Shown piece after piece: positions 38,739 to 47,298 of a stretch of DNA of 64,000 nucleotides. This DNA comes from an uncultured Gammaproteobacteria bacterium (GTDB lineage Bacteria > Pseudomonadota > Gammaproteobacteria > JAADHQ01). Location of the stretch: contig CAMYJD010000020.1 in the NCBI GenBank assembly GCA_947258655.1, forward strand, positions 1 through 64,000. The letters run 5' to 3'. The position numbers were made by a program, and so were the translations under genes. The notes beneath the pieces were generated by a model. It was not told the DNA's origin, searched no databases, and was given only the letters and a program-made list of their open reading frames with translations. Position 1 is the stretch's first letter; each line of letters opens with the position of its first letter.

Positions 38739-40151
38739 ATGTCTCATTACCCCTACAAAAAAAGCAGCAGCATTATGGTTGTCGACGGCTCCGAGGTCTC
38801 ACGCACGATTATTTCGCGCATTATCAAGGCCGAGATGGCAAACACACATATCGTTACCTGCGGTAGCGGTGAAGAGGCGCTTGCGCATCTTAGCCTCGAG
38901 CGCTTTGACCTGATCACCACATCACTGATGCTCCCGGACATGGACGGCCTCGACCTGGCACGCCAGGCGCGTCAGTCTGACACCCATCACTATACGCCGA
39001 TTGTCGTTGTCTCCGGCGATGCCGACAGTCGATTGCTGCGTGAGGGATTTGATGCAGGGGTCACGGATTATTTCGATAAATCCCTGGGATACCAGCCTTT
39101 TGTAGAGTTCATCAAGACCATTACCCGGCGCACCGCTGGTCTCGTCGGGCGTGTCTTATATGTCGAGGATAGCAAGACAGCGGCGATGATTACCCGCCAC
39201 ATTATGGAAAAACAGGGCCTCAAGATCACCCATACCACCACCGCCGAAGATGCACTCAAGTTACTTGAGGATGCAGCCCAATCAACGGATCCAAATGACG
39301 GCTTCGATATTATCGTCACAGACTTTTACCTGAAGGGTAACCTGACCGGCGGCGATCTGTTACATGCAGTCAGGACACGACTACACTACTCACACCAGGA
39401 GATGCCGGTTCTGATTGTAACGGTGCCCGATAATGCCCAGAAGCAGGCCGAAGTCTTTCATGCCGGCGCCAATGATTTTGTCACCAAGCCAATCATCGAG
39501 GAGATCCTGATAGCGCGGATACACTCTTTATTGCTGATCAAGCAGCAATTTAATGCGCTCAAGCGCCAGGCAGAGGAAATGCGCCTGATTGCCGCAACAG
39601 ACAGCCTGACCGGTGTCAAAAGTAAACGCTACTTGCTGGATAATGGTGAAAAATTTGTCTCCGATATGGACAACCACCCAGCCTGCGCCTTCTTGCTGGA
39701 TATTGATCACTTCAAAATGATTAACGATGAGAAAGGGCATATAACCGGTGACCATGTCCTGTCAGAGCTTGGCGGCCTGCTCAATGACAGTTTTTCCAAA
39801 GACTCGATTATTGTACGCTTCGGCGGCGAGGAATTTGCGATTATCCTGCCCAGGACCAGTATAGAAACAGCCAAGATCAAGGCCGAGGCCATTCGCCGCA
39901 AGGTTGAGCGCCTGATGCCGGTCAGTCTTCCGATTACGATCAGTCTTGGTATCGCGTCTACGCTGGATCACCCCGATATTGACCTCAATACCTTGCTGCA
40001 ACTGGCAGACAAGGCACTTTATGCCGCCAAGGAAGGAGGCAGAAACCGCATCTGTATCCACTCGGCACAGTCCGTTGAACATTTGATATTACCCGACATG
40101 GATTCAGGAATATTCGAATTTCTCAATCAGGGCGATCCTGTCCCCCCATAA
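38739..40151 (+). CDS. Response regulator diguanylate cyclase, REC-REC-GGDEF (PleD-like)
   Basis: A 470-residue soluble protein. REC1 spans about 10-130 and REC2 about 137-265, followed by a GGDEF domain (~285-445) with active-site GGEEF (362-366). REC1 lacks the phospho-accepting aspartate: the expected position is S62 in LITTSLMLPDMDG. REC2 keeps it (D195 in IVTDFYLKG, with K250). The I-site position before GGEEF reads SKDS, not RxxD, so product inhibition through the usual site is unlikely. It should make cyclic di-GMP after phosphorylation of REC2. The layout matches PleD. No kinase is adjacent, but the orphan histidine kinase at 35217-36659 is close. Confidence 0.92.
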   Translation: MSHYPYKKSSSIMVVDGSEVSRTIISRIIKAEMANTHIVTCGSGEEALAHLSLERFDLITTSLMLPDMDGLDLARQARQSDTHHYTPIVVVSGDADSRLLREGFDAGVTDYFDKSLGYQPFVEFIKTITRRTAGLVGRVLYVEDSKTAAMITRHIMEKQGLKITHTTTAEDALKLLEDAAQSTDPNDGFDIIVTDFYLKGNLTGGDLLHAVRTRLHYSHQEMPVLIVTVPDNAQKQAEVFHAGANDFVTKPIIEEILIARIHSLLLIKQQFNALKRQAEEMRLIAATDSLTGVKSKRYLLDNGEKFVSDMDNHPACAFLLDIDHFKMINDEKGHITGDHVLSELGGLLNDSFSKDSIIVRFGGEEFAIILPRTSIETAKIKAEAIRRKVERLMPVSLPITISLGIASTLDHPDIDLNTLLQLADKALYAAKEGGRNRICIHSAQSVEHLILPDMDSGIFEFLNQGDPVPP

Positions 40152-40221
40152 TATATTGATTATAAAGCTATTATTAAATAATCCATAAATGGAACTAAAT
40201 ATTGTTTTGTCCTTCTAATAA

Positions 40222-40248
40222 TTAGCACTCATTATGATAGAGTGCTAA
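40222..40248 (+). promoter_or_regulatory. CIRCE operator (HrcA binding site) upstream of rpoH
   Basis: TTAGCACTC (40222-40230) and GAGTGCTAA (40240-40248) are separated by exactly nine bases, which is a perfect match to the CIRCE inverted repeat. It ends 39 bases before the rpoH start codon. The spacer holds TATGAT, which could be a -10 box, so repressor binding would block transcription directly. hrcA is not in the window. Confidence 0.9.
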
Positions 40249-40287
40249 AATAGATTACGAGATCGAGATACAGGAGAACACCACATT

Positions 40288-41151
40288 ATGAATAATGCCC
40301 TTAGCGTCACTACTTACAACAGCACCATGCAAGCATTGACGGGCAATATTGAATCCTACATCCAGTCAGTTAATGCATTTCCGGTTATCAGTAGGGAGGA
40401 TGAGCAGGAACTGGCTGTCAAGCTGCAACAGGACAATGACCTGGCAGCAGCGCGCCAACTGATACTGCCGCATTTGCGCTTTGTCGTTTATATTGCGCGC
40501 GGTTATAACGGTTATGGGCTGCCGCTGGCTGACCTGATACAGGAAGGTAACATTGGCCTGATGAAAGCGATCAAACGCTTTGATCCGCAGCGAGGCGTAC
40601 GCCTGGTATCCTTCGCGGTTCACTGGATCAGGGCGGAAATCCATGAATATATCCTGCGCAACTGGCGCATTGTGAAGGTCGCTACAACCAAGGCCCAGCG
40701 CAAGCTGTTCTTCAACTTGCGCAGCGCCAAGAATCGTCTCGGCTGGCTCAATAAAGAAGAGGTCGATAATGTCGCCAGGGACCTCGGTGTCAAGGCGGAA
40801 ACAGTCCTGGAAATGGAATCCCGCCTGAGTGGCCAGGATATCGGTTTTGATGGCTATAGTGACGATGGTGATGACCATGAGTACCTTGCACCTGCAGCCT
40901 ATCTTGCCCATGACAGCGAAGACCCGGCTGCTGCAATCGAGCATAGTGATCTGTCTGGTCAGCAAAGCGAGCAGTTACATGCAGCCCTGTCGACACTGGA
41001 TGCACGTAGTCAGGACATTCTGGCAGCGCGTTGGCTACAGGAAGACAAGCTGACATTGCATGCGCTCGCGGCCAAGTACAATATCTCTGCGGAACGTGTC
41101 AGGCAGCTGGAGAACAATGCTCTGAAGAAACTGAAACAGGCCATGACATAG
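40288..41151 (+). CDS. rpoH: RNA polymerase heat-shock sigma factor (sigma-32)
   Basis: A 287-residue sigma-70 family protein. Region 2 contains [32 protein letters not shown]-type sequence (around 65-100), and the sigma-32-specific RpoH box reads QRKLFFNLR (from about 139). Region 4 ends with a helix-turn-helix, [22 protein letters not shown]. It directs transcription of chaperone and protease genes on heat or envelope stress. A perfect CIRCE site precedes it, adding HrcA control. It closes the ftsY-ftsE-ftsX-rpoH group. Confidence 0.97.
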   Translation: MNNALSVTTYNSTMQALTGNIESYIQSVNAFPVISREDEQELAVKLQQDNDLAAARQLILPHLRFVVYIARGYNGYGLPLADLIQEGNIGLMKAIKRFDPQRGVRLVSFAVHWIRAEIHEYILRNWRIVKVATTKAQRKLFFNLRSAKNRLGWLNKEEVDNVARDLGVKAETVLEMESRLSGQDIGFDGYSDDGDDHEYLAPAAYLAHDSEDPAAAIEHSDLSGQQSEQLHAALSTLDARSQDILAARWLQEDKLTLHALAAKYNISAERVRQLENNALKKLKQAMT

Positions 41152-41158
41152 ACCCTGC

Positions 41159-41190
41159 GCCACGGACGTTTAACAGTTTACGTCCGTGGC
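41159..41190 (+). terminator. Hairpin downstream of rpoH
   Basis: GCCACGGACGT and ACGTCCGTGGC form an 11-bp perfect stem with a ten-base loop eight bases after the rpoH stop. No T-run follows, so it is called a terminator-like hairpin. Confidence 0.7.
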
Positions 41191-41407
41191 CAGATCTATT
41201 AAGCGCAGCGCTGCAGATATCTACACCGATTACGTAAATTCCTTCCTTTTTTCAACAATCATACCCGGCCTGATCCGTATTCGTCCGCACTACCGACGAT
41301 CGTTACCGCATCACGCATAATTTTCACAACAGAATCCATGCGCACGAGCGCTTCTTAGCCGTTATCAGCACAATCATCGCGATAACAACATTATCTGGCA
41401 CCCAGGC

Positions 41408-41441
41408 ATAAAAAACGGCCTCACCCGAAGGTGAGGCCGTT
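41408..41441 (-). terminator. Rho-independent terminator of a short minus-strand transcript
   Basis: AACGGCCTCACC and GGTGAGGCCGTT form a perfect 12-bp stem with a four-base loop. On the minus strand it is followed by a run of T residues. It begins 27 bases after the stop codon of the 29-residue open frame at 41469-41558. Confidence 0.88.
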
Positions 41442-41468
41442 AAAGAGCAAGCGATACCTGCTCGTTAA

Positions 41469-41558
41469 TTATGCCAGTACGACTGACAGGAATGACAACC
41501 AACTGGTAACAACGAGCACTATTATTATCACCAGAGGTAAATTCTGAAATGTAAACAT
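41469..41558 (-). CDS. 29-residue single-span membrane peptide
   Basis: An ATG at 41558 opens a 29-codon frame beginning MFTFQNLPLVIIIVLVV and ending SFLSVVLA before TAA. Nearly the whole peptide is hydrophobic, enough for one transmembrane helix. AGGAG lies six bases before the ATG, which is an ideal ribosome site, and a strong terminator follows the stop. An inverted repeat ATATAAGA-GATA-TCTTATAT (41576-41595) lies just upstream and could be an operator or a 5' hairpin. It does not match CydX, KdpF or AcrZ by eye. Function unknown. Small membrane peptides often adjust larger membrane complexes; that is only an analogy here. Confidence 0.7.
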   Translation of the reverse strand: MFTFQNLPLVIIIVLVVTSWLSFLSVVLA

Positions 41559-41849
41559 GGGTAGCTCCTAAATCTATATAAGAGATATCTTATATTACAT
41601 CTCTGTCTGGTGCAATAATTGTGAACGTCACAGAAATTATTGCAAGGGCAAAACAGCCTTATTTGGAAATAAATTCAGAATTAATTTATATATATAAATC
41701 AGTTACTTAACAATCTACCTGGAAATATATCCCGTAAAATCAGAGGGCTACGATTTTTGTGAAAATAGCCGAAATGCCCTCCTTTCCATGCAGTTTAAGT
41801 GGGTATGATTTACACCTTTACCCTTTGTTCTTTTCCCTTTGCCCTTCCG

Positions 41850-42521
41850 TTAATTTAAATACACGAATTCCATTTGAAAATCGGCGATTTCGATAATGTC
41901 ATGCTCGTTCAATTTAACGGAATCGACAGTAATGGGGGCGCCATTGATTAGTGGCGTAAATTCGGCGGTCACGGGCTTCTTGCCCTGATAAACGGCTATG
42001 CTATAGCCATCCATGCCTCTTGCAATCGTAGCCAGTGTCTTGCCCTTGAATCCGATGGTATTGAGTGGCTTACGCATTTCCATGACCACATTGGCGCAGG
42101 GGCCATTCAATAGTTTAGCTGCGCCCAGGGGCATACCTTTTAGATCATCACTCAATGGATTATTGGTATCGATCATGCGCGTTTCATCCATCTCGGCCTT
42201 GATAAACATCGTCGGCTCATAATCAACATTGTCTTCCGAAAAGTAGGTAAACTGGTGCGAGCCGATCTGGATGATATCACCATGCATCAACAGCAATTTA
42301 TTAATGTAGTTACCATTAACCAGCGTGCCATTGGTCGTGCGCAAATCCTCAATAAAGGTGTCGTTGCCGATATTTGTCAACAATGCATGCCTGCCACTGA
42401 TCGTCATATCATTTACCTGGATATCATTACCATGACGGCGACCGATAGAGATACTGTCCTTGTTGACAGGGAATTCCTTCAGAATTGCGCCATCCAGTGT
42501 CATGATGAGTTTTACTGTCAT
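41850..42521 (-). CDS. FHA domain protein with a second degenerate FHA-like half
   Basis: A 223-residue cytoplasmic protein. The N-terminal FHA domain (~20-90) has the phosphothreonine-binding residues in SIGRRHGNDIQVND, TISGRHALL and TTNGTLVNG. Residues ~130-223 look like a second FHA fold (NTIGFKGKTLATIARG, PLINGAPI, LNEHDIIEIADFQMEFV) in which the binding Arg/Ser/His set is lost. It would read threonine phosphorylation produced by the kinase encoded three genes upstream in the same operon. The gap to the PilU-like gene is 27 bases. Confidence 0.9.
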   Translation of the reverse strand: MTVKLIMTLDGAILKEFPVNKDSISIGRRHGNDIQVNDMTISGRHALLTNIGNDTFIEDLRTTNGTLVNGNYINKLLLMHGDIIQIGSHQFTYFSEDNVDYEPTMFIKAEMDETRMIDTNNPLSDDLKGMPLGAAKLLNGPCANVVMEMRKPLNTIGFKGKTLATIARGMDGYSIAVYQGKKPVTAEFTPLINGAPITVDSVKLNEHDIIEIADFQMEFVYLN

Positions 42522-42548
42522 GTGCTAGCCTTGATTAATATTGGAAAT

Positions 42549-43637
42549 TTAACTGAAGACCTCGTCCTGTAACAGACGATACTGCTCGAATTGCGATTTA
42601 TGCTGTGCATGCTTGTATGCCTCAGTACCTGATATCAGTTTTTCATCGAGCAGCCTGCGCAAGGCATAGTCGAGGGTTTGCATCCCTTGCATGGCGCTAC
42701 TCTGGATCACATTATCCAGCTGTTCAGGTCTGCCATCGCGGATGATATTAGCGACAGCGGGATTATTGACCAACACCTCGATGGCAGCCAGCCTGCCACG
42801 ATTATCTACCGTTCGTACCAGCTTCTGCGAGATTACGCCACACAATGATGTCGATAACATGGTGCGAATATAGGGTTCATCAGTGGCTGGAAACACATTG
42901 ATAATGCGTTCTATGGTTGCCGCAGCACTATTGGTATGCAGGGTACCCATGACCAGGATACCCATTTCGGCAGCCGTTACCGCCAGACTGATGGTATCGT
43001 GATCACGCATTTCCCCGACCAGGATAACATCGGGATCTTCACGCAAGGCCGAGCGTAGGGCATGCGCAAAACTGTCGGTATGCGTACCTATTTCACGTTG
43101 GCTAATGAGACAGCTCTTGTTCTTGTGGGCGTACTCGATCGGGTCCTCAATCGTGATGATATGGCCCTTACGCGATAAATTGATATAATCGACAACTGCG
43201 GCCAGTGTTGTTGATTTGCCGGAGCCCGTAGGCCCGGTTACCAGTATCAATCCTTTCTTGCTATTTGCCAGTGTTTTCATAACCGGCGGTAGTCGCAGTT
43301 CCTCCATCGTCATGATTTGCTCGGGAATGGTCCTGAATACTGCACCGACACCACCAACGTGACGAAACAGGTTTACCCTGAATCGCGACAGACCACTCAC
43401 TTCATAGGAAAAATCCACGCCACCATGCAGGTCAAATTCAGCCTTTTTCTTCTCGCTCATGACCTGGGTCATCAGATCCATGACCTCGTCCTCGCTAAGA
43501 TCACGATATTTAATCGGATAGATATCTCCAAACAAGCGCATACGCGGCGGGTTTCCCGACACCAGATGCAGGTCTGATCCACCCTGTTCAACGACCAGTT
43601 CAAGAAATGCATTTATGCGTTTATTAACGGGTTCCAT
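42549..43637 (-). CDS. PilU-like type IV pilus retraction ATPase paralogue
   Basis: A 362-residue hexameric secretion-type ATPase of the PilT/PilU family. Walker A is GPTGSGKSTTLAA, the Asp box is IITIEDPIEYAHKNK, Walker B is ALREDPDVILVGEMRDHDT and the His box is MGTLHTNSAAATIERI. The terminal region (MQTLDYALRRLLDEKLIS) is PilU-like. Retraction ATPases depolymerise type IV pilin at the inner-membrane motor. It is located in a kinase/FHA operon, not next to yggS/proC where the main pilT pilU pair often lies, so it may be a second set. The upstream PilT-like gene ends three bases before its start. Confidence 0.92.
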   Translation of the reverse strand: MEPVNKRINAFLELVVEQGGSDLHLVSGNPPRMRLFGDIYPIKYRDLSEDEVMDLMTQVMSEKKKAEFDLHGGVDFSYEVSGLSRFRVNLFRHVGGVGAVFRTIPEQIMTMEELRLPPVMKTLANSKKGLILVTGPTGSGKSTTLAAVVDYINLSRKGHIITIEDPIEYAHKNKSCLISQREIGTHTDSFAHALRSALREDPDVILVGEMRDHDTISLAVTAAEMGILVMGTLHTNSAAATIERIINVFPATDEPYIRTMLSTSLCGVISQKLVRTVDNRGRLAAIEVLVNNPAVANIIRDGRPEQLDNVIQSSAMQGMQTLDYALRRLLDEKLISGTEAYKHAQHKSQFEQYRLLQDEVFS

Positions 43638-43639
43638 AG

Positions 43640-44734
43640 CTAGCTGATAGACAGATTGATTGATGGAAGAATATCGGCATTTGTGACAAATTGCTGGAAC
43701 TGCTTTTTATCGCTTGCATGAATATAGGCGTCATCGGGATCGATTTCCTTGTTCCTGAGCGCTGCCAACAGGGCCTGATCCATTAATTGCATACCCTTGT
43801 CAGCACCGGTCTGTAGTACCCCGGGAATCTGGTGGATCTTGCCGCTCAGGATCAGGCTGGAAATGGCAGGCACATTCAGCATGACTTCGAGTATGGCCTT
43901 ACGATCCCTGCCATCAGCCGTGCGCACGAGTTTCTGACTAATAACGCCGCGTAGATTCTGCGCCATAAATGTGGATGCCTGCGCCTTCTGCTCGGTGGGC
44001 ATGGCATCAATGATGCGGTCCAGTGACTTGACCGCTGACGATGTATGCAATGTACCCAATACCAGGTGTCCGGTTTCGGCCGCAGTCATCGCCAACAATA
44101 TGGTTTCCGGGTCACGCAACTCGCCAACCAGGATAACATCAGGATCTTCACGCAAGGCCGAACGCAGGCCATCGGCAAAGGTTTCGACATGTTGACCCAG
44201 TTCGCGCTGTACTACCAGCGACAGCTTGCTTTGATAGACAAACTCGACTGGATCTTCGAGGGTAATGATATTGAGCCGGCGGTTACTGTTCAGATAATTG
44301 ATCATCGCAGCCAACGTGGTCGATTTACCGGTACCTGTTGCACCGGTAACAAGCACGAGACCGTTATTGGTCTGGATCATGTTTTCGACAACCTTGGGCA
44401 GACCCAATTCATCAAGCGTCGGAATCTTCGGTGCGATCACCCTGAAGGTTGCACCAAGACCACCTACCTTGTGAAAGATATTGACACGGAAACGGCCAAC
44501 TTCCTCATGCTCATAGGAAAAATCCAGGTCTTCGCCATTCTCGCTACGTGTTTTGAATGCCGGCGACATGATTTCATAAACCAGGTCCTGCAATTCCGCC
44601 GCCGTCAGGTCACGGTATTTTATCGGATTGAGTTCACCCAATTGTCGGACCAGTGGTGGCGAACCCACAGCAAAATGAATATCCGAGCAGTTCTGCTCCC
44701 TGCCAAGTTGTAGAAATGCGTTAATACGCGCCAT
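43640..44734 (-). CDS. PilT-like type IV pilus retraction ATPase paralogue
   Basis: A 364-residue PilT/PilU-family ATPase. Walker A is GATGTGKSTTLAA, the Asp box IITLEDPVEFVYQSK, Walker B ALREDPDVILVGELRDPET and the His box LGTLHTSSAVKSLDRI. Two PilT-type ATPases in tandem suggest a working pair, as known for PilT and PilU. The PilT-specific AIRNLIR element is replaced by AISSLILSG, so it is diverged from canonical PilT. Its ATG overlaps the kinase stop by one base (TGATG), which ties its translation to the kinase. Confidence 0.92.
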   Translation of the reverse strand: MARINAFLQLGREQNCSDIHFAVGSPPLVRQLGELNPIKYRDLTAAELQDLVYEIMSPAFKTRSENGEDLDFSYEHEEVGRFRVNIFHKVGGLGATFRVIAPKIPTLDELGLPKVVENMIQTNNGLVLVTGATGTGKSTTLAAMINYLNSNRRLNIITLEDPVEFVYQSKLSLVVQRELGQHVETFADGLRSALREDPDVILVGELRDPETILLAMTAAETGHLVLGTLHTSSAVKSLDRIIDAMPTEQKAQASTFMAQNLRGVISQKLVRTADGRDRKAILEVMLNVPAISSLILSGKIHQIPGVLQTGADKGMQLMDQALLAALRNKEIDPDDAYIHASDKKQFQQFVTNADILPSINLSIS

Positions 44735-47145
44735 CAGGACATCTCCTGTAATAGCTGATCAAGGTCTGCGCGCAATGATGCAAAAGTCTGGTAACGCTGT
44801 TGGGGTTCTACGGCCATGCACTTGCGGATAATACTTTCCAGTTTCTCCGGGATTTGCTCATTCAATTCCCGTGGTTTGGCAGCCTTGCCTTCGACATGCT
44901 TCAGCAAGGTCGACATCGGGTCTTTTTCGTCATAAGGAGGTCGTCCTGTAAATATACGATACATGATAACCCCAAGACTGTAGATGTCTGTACGCGAGTC
45001 TATGTCTTCACCACGTGCCTGCTCCGGCGCCATGTAGGTCGGTGTACCCACCAATACGCCGGTCTTGGTGATTCTACCATCCATATTGGAGGCCGCGGCC
45101 GCAAGACCGAAATCAACAATTTTCACCTGATCATTATCGTTGATAAGGATATTGGCCGGCTTTAAATCGCGATGTACAACATGGACCTGCTGGGCAGTCG
45201 TCATACCACGGCAAAGATCCCTGAGGATCTTCACCATACGCTTTATATCTGTAGCAGCACCCCTGTCGAGTTCGTCCGCGAGGGAATGGCTAGGGAAATA
45301 TTCCATTGAAATGGCATAGGATTTTCCAAATGTCAGGAAGTCATAGATGCGGATAATATTCTCGTGGGTAACCTTGCGTGCATACCGTAACTCATGGGTA
45401 AAACGCTGGACGACCGATTCATCACTGGCAAATGACGGGTTCAGGAACTTCAGTATATATTCATCATCAACAACTTCATCATGTACCAGGACCACGGTAC
45501 CGAAACCGCCCTTACCCACGCGCTTGATCACCTTGTAACGATTGGCAATAGCATCACCTTCACGTAATCGATCTGCGTCAATAAGGATTACCGAATGTCT
45601 TTCCTTTTCGATTCTGGGGTTGAATTTGATTTCAGACGAACTCTTTTCCTGCTCTGCAACGGCAGGGACAGCATGCTCGCTCAGCAGGTCAATACCGGAT
45701 CGGCTGAGCACCTGGGTCTTGCCGGCAAATCGATCTGCCAGGTCGGCTGCGGTCTCGCTGGCCAGCGCCTTAATTTCCTCATCATTGATGGAAATCATCT
45801 GCGTGACGGCCTTTTGCACCTGTTCGGCATTATTCTCATCGGCCAGCTGTGATAGAGCGGCTATGGCCTCCTTTTGCACTGATGGATGATTGGTTGCCAG
45901 GGCCTTGATCAAATCCTGCACCGACTCAACATCACCCAGACTGGCGAGCGCGCGTATCGCCACCTGTACGGTCTGCGGATCCTTGCCCAGGAGTTCCCGC
46001 AGTGGTTTGACCGCCTTCTCATTACCCATCGAAGCAAGCGCATCTGCGGCACGTTCCCGTACCCACCAGTCTTCGTCCTTGAGCGCCTCAACCAGGCTAG
46101 CAAAGGCGCGCTCATCCTTGCTGGTATTCAGTATCTCTACAGCGGTACGGCGTAAGAATGGATCTTTGTCCCTGATCAACGCTAACACTGCATCGACGAC
46201 CCTCGGCCCACCAATCGATCCGAGTGCATCTGCCGAGCGCACACGTACCCACCAGTCCTGGTCACGCAAGGCCATCAGTAGATCCTTGATTGCGCGTGTG
46301 TCGCCGACCTCGTTCAATACCTCTACAGCTGCACGACGGATATATTCTGATTCATCCTGCAGGTACTCGATCAGGTATTTAACAGTACTGGCATCGTTAA
46401 GGCGTATCAGTGTTTCTATTGCCTTGGACTGCACCATCATGTCTGGATCACGTAACAGCTTACAGATGACCTGTGCCGGGACGGGGATATCCATACCGGC
46501 CAGGCCTTCCAGTGCCGCCATGCGCACATTTTTATTCGGATCCTTGAGCAGTTGAAACATTGCCGCCCTGATTTCCTCACTACTGAAAGCTGACATCAGG
46601 CGTACAACACGATAGCGGGTTTCGGCAGACTCACTTCTGGAGTAGGTGATCAGGTGCGGGACCATTTCCTGGGTACCTATCGATTCCAATATCTTGAACA
46701 CGGTCTGGCGTAGGCCTGAGGATCCACTATGCAGCTCTTCGAGGAGCTTTTTCTGACTGATTCTTGCACCCTGCTGCTTGATAATATCGACGATATATTC
46801 CTTGCGGATATCATCACGCTGCAATGCATCGATCATAAGGTTGGCATCATACTTGGTGGAACTACCCAAAACCCTTTTGATAACCGGCACAATGGCATGA
46901 TCATCATAGGCCAGTGTATCGAGGTAATATTCCAATGTATCATCGGTAACTAAACCCTGCAGGAGCGACTCGAATACCTCGGCATTTTTCTCTTCGCCAA
47001 GGGCATCAAGAACCAGCGGTATCGCCGACTCACCAACTTTCTTCAAGGTCATGGTCGCCTGAATAACATCAGCAGCAGCAGGCGACACAGACGACATAAT
47101 CGTATTGATCGCCTTTTTCGATTTAACTGAATCAAAAAATCCCAT
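44734..47145 (-). CDS. HEAT-repeat protein fused to a Hanks-type Ser/Thr kinase
   Basis: An 803-residue soluble protein. Residues ~15-475 are about a dozen HEAT/PBS-lyase-type helical repeats (phrases such as DEDWWVRERAADALASMG recur). A linker of about 50 residues follows. The kinase domain is 534-803, with glycine loop GKGGFG (544-549), lysine K566, catalytic loop HRDLKPANIL (D660), DFG at 678-680 and APE in YMAPEQARGE, so it should be active. There is no transmembrane segment or PASTA domain. The repeats probably bind a partner. It is the lead gene of a kinase-PilT-PilU-FHA operon; the counter-acting phosphatase gene is divergent at 48205. Inferred role: phosphorylation control of pilus motors. 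Confidence 0.9.
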   Translation of the reverse strand: MGFFDSVKSKKAINTIMSSVSPAAADVIQATMTLKKVGESAIPLVLDALGEEKNAEVFESLLQGLVTDDTLEYYLDTLAYDDHAIVPVIKRVLGSSTKYDANLMIDALQRDDIRKEYIVDIIKQQGARISQKKLLEELHSGSSGLRQTVFKILESIGTQEMVPHLITYSRSESAETRYRVVRLMSAFSSEEIRAAMFQLLKDPNKNVRMAALEGLAGMDIPVPAQVICKLLRDPDMMVQSKAIETLIRLNDASTVKYLIEYLQDESEYIRRAAVEVLNEVGDTRAIKDLLMALRDQDWWVRVRSADALGSIGGPRVVDAVLALIRDKDPFLRRTAVEILNTSKDERAFASLVEALKDEDWWVRERAADALASMGNEKAVKPLRELLGKDPQTVQVAIRALASLGDVESVQDLIKALATNHPSVQKEAIAALSQLADENNAEQVQKAVTQMISINDEEIKALASETAADLADRFAGKTQVLSRSGIDLLSEHAVPAVAEQEKSSSEIKFNPRIEKERHSVILIDADRLREGDAIANRYKVIKRVGKGGFGTVVLVHDEVVDDEYILKFLNPSFASDESVVQRFTHELRYARKVTHENIIRIYDFLTFGKSYAISMEYFPSHSLADELDRGAATDIKRMVKILRDLCRGMTTAQQVHVVHRDLKPANILINDNDQVKIVDFGLAAAASNMDGRITKTGVLVGTPTYMAPEQARGEDIDSRTDIYSLGVIMYRIFTGRPPYDEKDPMSTLLKHVEGKAAKPRELNEQIPEKLESIIRKCMAVEPQQRYQTFASLRADLDQLLQEMS

Positions 47146-47298
47146 TACAGCTTCTTGTCGTATGTGTGTGCCTCGTTACCTGAATGCCAGCGTCTGGCCA
47201 ATACCGGGCATAGGCAGTAAAGCGCATCCAGTTCGCCCAGATCAGGGCCGGATTGCCATTGATTATCCGCCATACTTCCATCTGCTAAGGAATACGGC

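Noticed and set aside
44045-44713. Plus-strand open frame of 222 codons
   Set aside because: Antisense to the PilT-like ATPase gene with complete Walker motifs.
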